Source: CAYJPA01 sp964371945 (lineage in GTDB: Bacteria > Chloroflexota > Chloroflexia > Thermomicrobiales > UBA6265). From it: a stretch of 64,000 nucleotides of DNA. Below the pieces are notes generated by a model. It was not told where the DNA came from. It searched no databases and saw nothing but the letters and a program-made list of their open reading frames with translations. The stretch spans positions 26,972-90,971 of the forward strand of contig CAYJPA010000005.1 in the NCBI GenBank assembly GCA_964371945.1, read 5' to 3'. How positions within the stretch are numbered: position 1 is the first letter of the stretch; every line of letters starts with the position of its first letter. This document shows, piece after piece, positions 59,988-64,000 of this stretch. The translations under genes were made by a program, and so were the position numbers.

Positions 59988-61556
59988 GTGAGCATTTCCA
60001 TCAAGACATGCTCGGCGTGCGGCCAGATTAACCCCGCATTTCATGATTTCTGTCCCACCTGTGGTGCGACGCTCGGTGATTCTAGGCCGCGCTCCGCACC
60101 CTGGACGTTCGCTGGCCGTTTCCCTCCGATGGCCGAAGCCGTCAACCCCAATCGAAAGCGCCGCCGTCTTCCAGTTTCGGACGGTCGTGGGGTTGGACTG
60201 ACCTGGAGCGGATTCATCCTGATTGCTATTCCGATCCTGATTTCGACCCGATCCGCTCTGGCTATCGGCGGTTGGGCGGCGGGCATTCTCTCCGTTCTGC
60301 TCGGCTTCTTTCTGATGCGTCGTGACCCAGTGACACTCGCTCAGATGGGCTGGCTGACCAACGGCTTCGCGATTATGGTGCTTGCCCTAGTCGGGTTCAA
60401 AGTTGTTGGAACCGGCGACCCAGCCAATAAGCCTCCGGTTATCGCCGCTGCTGTCGCACCAACCCCGTCCGCGGCCGAAACACCCGATTGGGCCTCGTCG
60501 CCTGATACATCGACGCCTACCGCGGGAGTTGAGATGTACCGCGGAAATGCAGCGCACACCGGCGAGCTGCCCGGACCCGGAATCACAGGACGGCCCTATC
60601 GTGTCTGGCGATTCGATACCGCGGGTGAGCTCTATTCATCTCCCGCCGTCGCCAACGGCCTGATATATATCGGGAGCAAAACCGGCTTCATCTACGCGCT
60701 CGACGGCAATGACGGCACTGAACGTTGGCGGGTAGATCTCGGCGATTACATCGTCCGCTCGTCGCCGGCGGTCGTCGACAATGTGGTGTACATCGGGGCC
60801 GGCTATTCCTTGTTCGCGCTCGACGCTGATACCGGGGTTCCCGGATGGGAAGGCAGCTCCGCCTTCTCCGGTTCTTCGTCCCCGTCAGTGCTGAGCGGAA
60901 CGATTTACATCGCCAGCCAGTCGAGCACCGTCTACGCGTACGATGCATTATCCGGCAAGCAAATCTGGTCGAATCAAACCGATGGGCCGATCTTCTCCTC
61001 GCCCGCGATCGACCAGGGTTTCGTCTTTGCCGGCACCGACAGCGGCAAGCTCCTCGCCATCTACATCAAATCGGGCCAGCTTGCCTGGAGCTTCGAAGCG
61101 GAAGGCGGCATCTTTTCGTCGCCGGCAGTCAGCGGAAATCTGGTTTACGTGACGAGCCGTGCAGGAAAAACCTATGCGGTCGATCTCCTCAGTCACCAGG
61201 CGAAATGGTCGTACGATGCCGGCGGCGACGCGTCCCCCACCGTCGCCAACGGGTTGGTCTTTATTGGTTCAGCAGACGGCGGACTGTATGCGATCGACGC
61301 ACTGAACGGTGGCGACCCGGTGTGGCTTTTCCCCACCGGCGCGCCGATCACGGCATCGCCAGTGTTCGCGGCTGGCGTCGTCTACGCCGCCAGCGGAACC
61401 ACGCTCTATGCAATCGATGCCCTCTCAGGTGCCGAGCTATGGCGATATGCCGCCGGCTATCAGATCGATACCTCCCCGGTGGTCGTCAACGGTTTTGTCT
61501 ACATTGGCGGCCGGGATGGGTATCTGGACGCGATTTCGGGCGATGGGATAACGTAG
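59988..61556 (+). CDS. Membrane protein with zinc ribbon and PQQ-type beta-propeller
   Basis: A 522-residue protein. An N-terminal zinc ribbon (C8, C11, C22, C25) is followed by a basic stretch, three membrane segments (about 62-80, 83-104 and 113-132) and a Pro/Ser/Thr linker. The C-terminal part (about 175-520) is a beta-propeller of repeated (I/V)Y(I/V)GSxxG.(L/I)YALD blocks, at least seven. PQQ-like repeats of this kind (BamB-like) usually act in binding, not necessarily with PQQ, and the quinoprotein catalytic residues are not evident. GTG start after GGAGG. Confidence 0.82.
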   Translation: MSISIKTCSACGQINPAFHDFCPTCGATLGDSRPRSAPWTFAGRFPPMAEAVNPNRKRRRLPVSDGRGVGLTWSGFILIAIPILISTRSALAIGGWAAGILSVLLGFFLMRRDPVTLAQMGWLTNGFAIMVLALVGFKVVGTGDPANKPPVIAAAVAPTPSAAETPDWASSPDTSTPTAGVEMYRGNAAHTGELPGPGITGRPYRVWRFDTAGELYSSPAVANGLIYIGSKTGFIYALDGNDGTERWRVDLGDYIVRSSPAVVDNVVYIGAGYSLFALDADTGVPGWEGSSAFSGSSSPSVLSGTIYIASQSSTVYAYDALSGKQIWSNQTDGPIFSSPAIDQGFVFAGTDSGKLLAIYIKSGQLAWSFEAEGGIFSSPAVSGNLVYVTSRAGKTYAVDLLSHQAKWSYDAGGDASPTVANGLVFIGSADGGLYAIDALNGGDPVWLFPTGAPITASPVFAAGVVYAASGTTLYAIDALSGAELWRYAAGYQIDTSPVVVNGFVYIGGRDGYLDAISGDGIT

Positions 61557-61694
61557 ACGTACGCATTCGCCCGCTTTTTGCGAGAATCGCATAGGATTCC
61601 CGCCACACGGGCGGTAAGCTCAACGCGCGACCCAGCGTCACCGGAGACGTTGCGTCAACTCAAGCCATTCTTGCACTGAAGGACGTCACGACCA

Positions 61695-63743
61695 ATGACC
61701 ACCAGACCCTCCACCGACCTTGAACAGAAGCAGCCTTCACCCGCTCCAGAGAACGAACAACTGGAAGCTGCCGAATCGCCTTCTGGCGAAACCGGCGTAG
61801 ATCAAACATCGACCGGCTCCGACGACATCAATGGCGCCTCAGTGACCGACGGCGAGCATGAGGCACTGGCTGCACTCTGGGCATCGAATGCAGAGCGCCA
61901 GACTGCCGAGCTCACACTGCCCGAAAACGGCGCCGATCTCGAGCAGGTCCCGGCCCCGACCGATGCAGCGCGGCCCGGGCCAGTGGAGGCCGTGACCGAA
62001 CCGGTCATGGAAACGCCGATTGAGCAATCAATTGAAACTGATTTGACACCGGCGGACGAGATCGTCGAAGTTCCCACGGCCGTGCCGGACTCGGCGGAGC
62101 CTGAAGTGACCGATCTCATCGTCGAGCCCACGATAGAGCCATCCGCGATCATCAATGATGCCACCCAGATCGAGCCGGAAACCGAGTCTCAGGAGATCGA
62201 AGCAGCAATTGCTGAAGCCGTCGATGTGGCCGCAGCGCCGCCGGCAGAAAACGTCATGGACGATCCAACAGGCGCGTCGCCCGAAATCGTCGACGCCGTC
62301 CCATCGCCGGACGTCGAGCCAATCGCTGAAATGGCAGACACCGTAGCGCAAGACGGTGAAACCTCGCACGAAGAGGTTCAGGCAATGGCCCCGGTCGAGA
62401 AACCGGCGCCGGAGCAGGTCCACGACGAGGCGAGCGATCAGAAATTGATTGCCGAGGTCGAGGCCGCGCCGCACAAGGTCTACTTGCTGAACAAAGTGCG
62501 GAAAGCAGTCGCTGCCGCCGGCGAGTCGGAGCGGGCGGCATCGCTCAGGGCCGTGGAAGCGGATATCCTGGCCGAGATCGAGACCCGGAGATCCGCCAAG
62601 GAAGCGCTTTGCGAACGCGCCGAAGCGCTGAAGGACTCGACCGCGTGGAGAGTGACCGGCGACGCCTTCAAGGCCCTGTTCGACGAGTGGAGAAAAGTCG
62701 GTGCCGCCGGGCGCGAGCTCGACGATCAACTGTGGGCCCGCTTCAACCTCTCTCGCGGCGCGTTCAACGACCGGCGCTCGAAGCACTTTGAAGAGCGCGA
62801 GGTCGTCTGGTCCGCCAATCGGGAACAAAAAGAAGCCCTGTGCGCGGAGGCAGAGGCTCTAGCGGAGTCGACGGTATGGAAAGCGACCGCGGATGCCATA
62901 CGCGATCTCCAAGCAAGATGGAAAGCGATTGGATCGGCCGGTCGTGAAAAAGATGAGGCGCTCTGGGCGCGCTTCAGCACCGCAAAGCAGAAGTTCTTCG
63001 ACCACCGCACCGCGGCCTGGGAAGAGAACCGCAAGCGCAAAGAATCGCTGGTGATCGACGCCGAAACGCTGAAAGATTCGACCGATTGGCGCACCACTGG
63101 CGATGCGATGAAGGCGATGCAGACCGAGTGGAAGAACGTCGGACCCGCCGGACGGGAGCACGAGGACGAGTTGTGGTCACGCTTCCGTGCGGCAACGCAG
63201 GTATTCTTCGATCGCCGGTCTTCCATCTTCGCGGATCGGAATCAAGCGGAACGAGAAAATTCAGCCAAAAAGACCGACCTTTGCGTCCAGGCTGAAGCCC
63301 TCCTTTATACCGGCGATGCGCTGAGTGCCGCCCGGGTGGCGAAGGCACTGCAGGCGATGTGGAAGGAGATCGGGCCCGTTCCGCGCGAGCAATCGGAGCT
63401 GCTTTGGTCGCGCTTCCGCGAAGTGTGCGACAAGATCTTCGCCAATGCCTCCGGGGAACGCGACCGACAGCAGAACGAATGGCATGTGCGCATGCGCGAA
63501 GCGATGACTCGCAAGCGCGAGCAGTTGAGCTCGCTCCGGGAATCGATCGCGCACGACGAGGCAAATATCGAGCGCTGGCGTGAGTCGCTGTCGACCTTGA
63601 AACCGGGCGGGAAGTCCGAGGAGATTGGCAAAAGCCTCGAAGACAAGATCATCGACGTCATGGCCCGCATCCGTGAAAAGCAGGAACGCGCCGAAGATCT
63701 CAAGTCCTCGATCTCCGACATCGAAGCCAAACTCAAGGAATAG
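61695..63743 (+). CDS. DUF349 repeat protein with long acidic N-terminus
   Basis: A 682-residue protein. Residues 1-255 are very acidic and Pro/Ala-rich (many E, D, T, V), probably disordered. From about 285, four DUF349 repeats follow, each with a W...(T/S)GDA(x)KA(x)QxEWKxVGxAGREx(D/E)D.LW.RF pattern (about 298-370, 372-447, 448-523 and 525-600). The last 80 residues form a coiled coil. DUF349 proteins are known in Actinobacteria and Bacteroidetes and in some cases bind nucleic acid-associated complexes; the molecular role is not settled. Single gene. Confidence 0.83.
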   Translation: MTTRPSTDLEQKQPSPAPENEQLEAAESPSGETGVDQTSTGSDDINGASVTDGEHEALAALWASNAERQTAELTLPENGADLEQVPAPTDAARPGPVEAVTEPVMETPIEQSIETDLTPADEIVEVPTAVPDSAEPEVTDLIVEPTIEPSAIINDATQIEPETESQEIEAAIAEAVDVAAAPPAENVMDDPTGASPEIVDAVPSPDVEPIAEMADTVAQDGETSHEEVQAMAPVEKPAPEQVHDEASDQKLIAEVEAAPHKVYLLNKVRKAVAAAGESERAASLRAVEADILAEIETRRSAKEALCERAEALKDSTAWRVTGDAFKALFDEWRKVGAAGRELDDQLWARFNLSRGAFNDRRSKHFEEREVVWSANREQKEALCAEAEALAESTVWKATADAIRDLQARWKAIGSAGREKDEALWARFSTAKQKFFDHRTAAWEENRKRKESLVIDAETLKDSTDWRTTGDAMKAMQTEWKNVGPAGREHEDELWSRFRAATQVFFDRRSSIFADRNQAERENSAKKTDLCVQAEALLYTGDALSAARVAKALQAMWKEIGPVPREQSELLWSRFREVCDKIFANASGERDRQQNEWHVRMREAMTRKREQLSSLRESIAHDEANIERWRESLSTLKPGGKSEEIGKSLEDKIIDVMARIREKQERAEDLKSSISDIEAKLKE

Positions 63744-63870
63744 ATTGTTGGTCTCCGCGCTCGATTGCACGCGGTTCGCGTCGAAAGGTTGCGCCCGTTC
63801 GCCAGGGCCACGGCAAGCAATCCGGCTGTCAAACTGAGTGGCTTGTCTTGATCGGCGACCTCCGTTTCCT

Positions 63871-63900
63871 ACGTCATGCTGAGGCGACACCGAAGCATCT
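63871..63900. repeat. Dispersed intergenic repeat (GTCATNCTGAG...GAAGNATCT type)
   Basis: The segment begins ACGTCATGCTGAGG and ends CCGAAGCATCT. It matches the pattern of a short intergenic element seen in many environmental genomes (GTCAT-CTGAG-GAAG-ATCT). I recognise it by sight only. The flanking gap (63744-63956) holds no gene. Confidence 0.45.
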
Positions 63901-63956
63901 CTCGTTCGAATGCCGCTGAGTTGCGAGAATAAAACGCCCTCCGGGTGTATGGACGG

Positions 63957-63994
63957 GAGACATGGGTAACAGGTGTTCTGAGACATGGGTGACA
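63957..63994. repeat. Direct repeats typical of an IS481-type terminus
   Basis: GAGACATGGGTAACA (63957-63971) and GAGACATGGGTGACA (63980-63994) are direct copies with one difference, 23 bp apart. Paired TGTTACCCATGTCTC repeats like these mark the ends of IS481-family insertion sequences. The window ends here, so the transposase is not visible. Confidence 0.55.
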
Positions 63995-64000
63995 CGTTTA

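Noticed and set aside
1..64000. tRNA, rRNA genes and CRISPR arrays
   Set aside because: I looked through the intergenic gaps and saw no cloverleaf-like sequences with CCA ends, no rRNA segments and no regularly spaced repeats.

Overview
The window is about 64 kb of moderately GC-rich bacterial chromosome. Its gene content fits a soil or thermophile-type Chloroflexota, most likely near Thermomicrobia: Tat-dependent lipid-free binding proteins, Gram-positive style envelope genes, a type II MurB, MurD/MurC/MurB/Ddl/FtsZ in one run, and very few RNA or mobile elements. The taxonomic placement is an inference from gene style and not from a marker gene. No rRNA, tRNA, CRISPR array or intact transposon was seen.

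Region 1 (0.3-9.9 kb) is the most unusual part. It holds five full-length, mutually alignable PP-loop proteins of about 490-510 residues. Each has a GGGKDS nucleotide-binding loop and an RWCxxCxKC cysteine cluster. Three are on the plus strand, translationally coupled to a UDP-sugar 6-dehydrogenase. Two are on the minus strand, followed by a tiny Tat-exported protein with an LPSTG sorting signal. The two groups converge on a hairpin terminator. The motif order resembles MurL, the ATP-dependent epimerase that turns L-Glu into D-Glu on the peptidoglycan precursor.

Region 2 (10-21.4 kb) is a compact division and cell-wall cluster on the minus strand: mraZ-rsmH-murF-mraY-murD-murC-murB-ddl-ftsZ-nrdR. 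Its murD has MurD2-like motifs. The cluster lacks ftsI, murE, ftsW, murG, ftsQ and ftsA. A three-repeat MraZ operator and a DnaA box precede mraZ.

Region 3 (21.4-35 kb) is mixed metabolism: a biotin carboxylase-BCCP fusion, an alpha-glucan phosphorylase, a ThDP enzyme, a MarR-controlled quinone/electrophile-type operon (MarR, ring-cleaving dioxygenase, esterase, flavin reductase), an SDR and small envelope proteins.

Region 4 (35-41.1 kb) is a glycosyltransferase island with a double-thioredoxin protein, four glycosyltransferases of different families (one Anp1-like) and a 16-cysteine Tat protein.

Region 5 (41.2-48.5 kb) is one minus-strand operon. It encodes a Tat-exported binding protein, LivHMGF-type ABC transporter subunits, a thiol-dioxygenase-like cupin and an arginase-family hydrolase. 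It starts from a clear sigma-70 promoter and probably imports and degrades a nitrogen compound.

Region 6 (48.7-64 kb) holds adenine deaminase, L-aspartate oxidase, a HicB/DinB-like protein, folC, an ECF sigma/anti-sigma pair, a dolichyl-phosphate-type glycosyltransferase with a flippase-like protein and a methyltransferase, a zinc-ribbon/PQQ-propeller membrane protein and a DUF349 protein. The right edge carries a dispersed intergenic repeat and what looks like the terminus of an IS481-type element.
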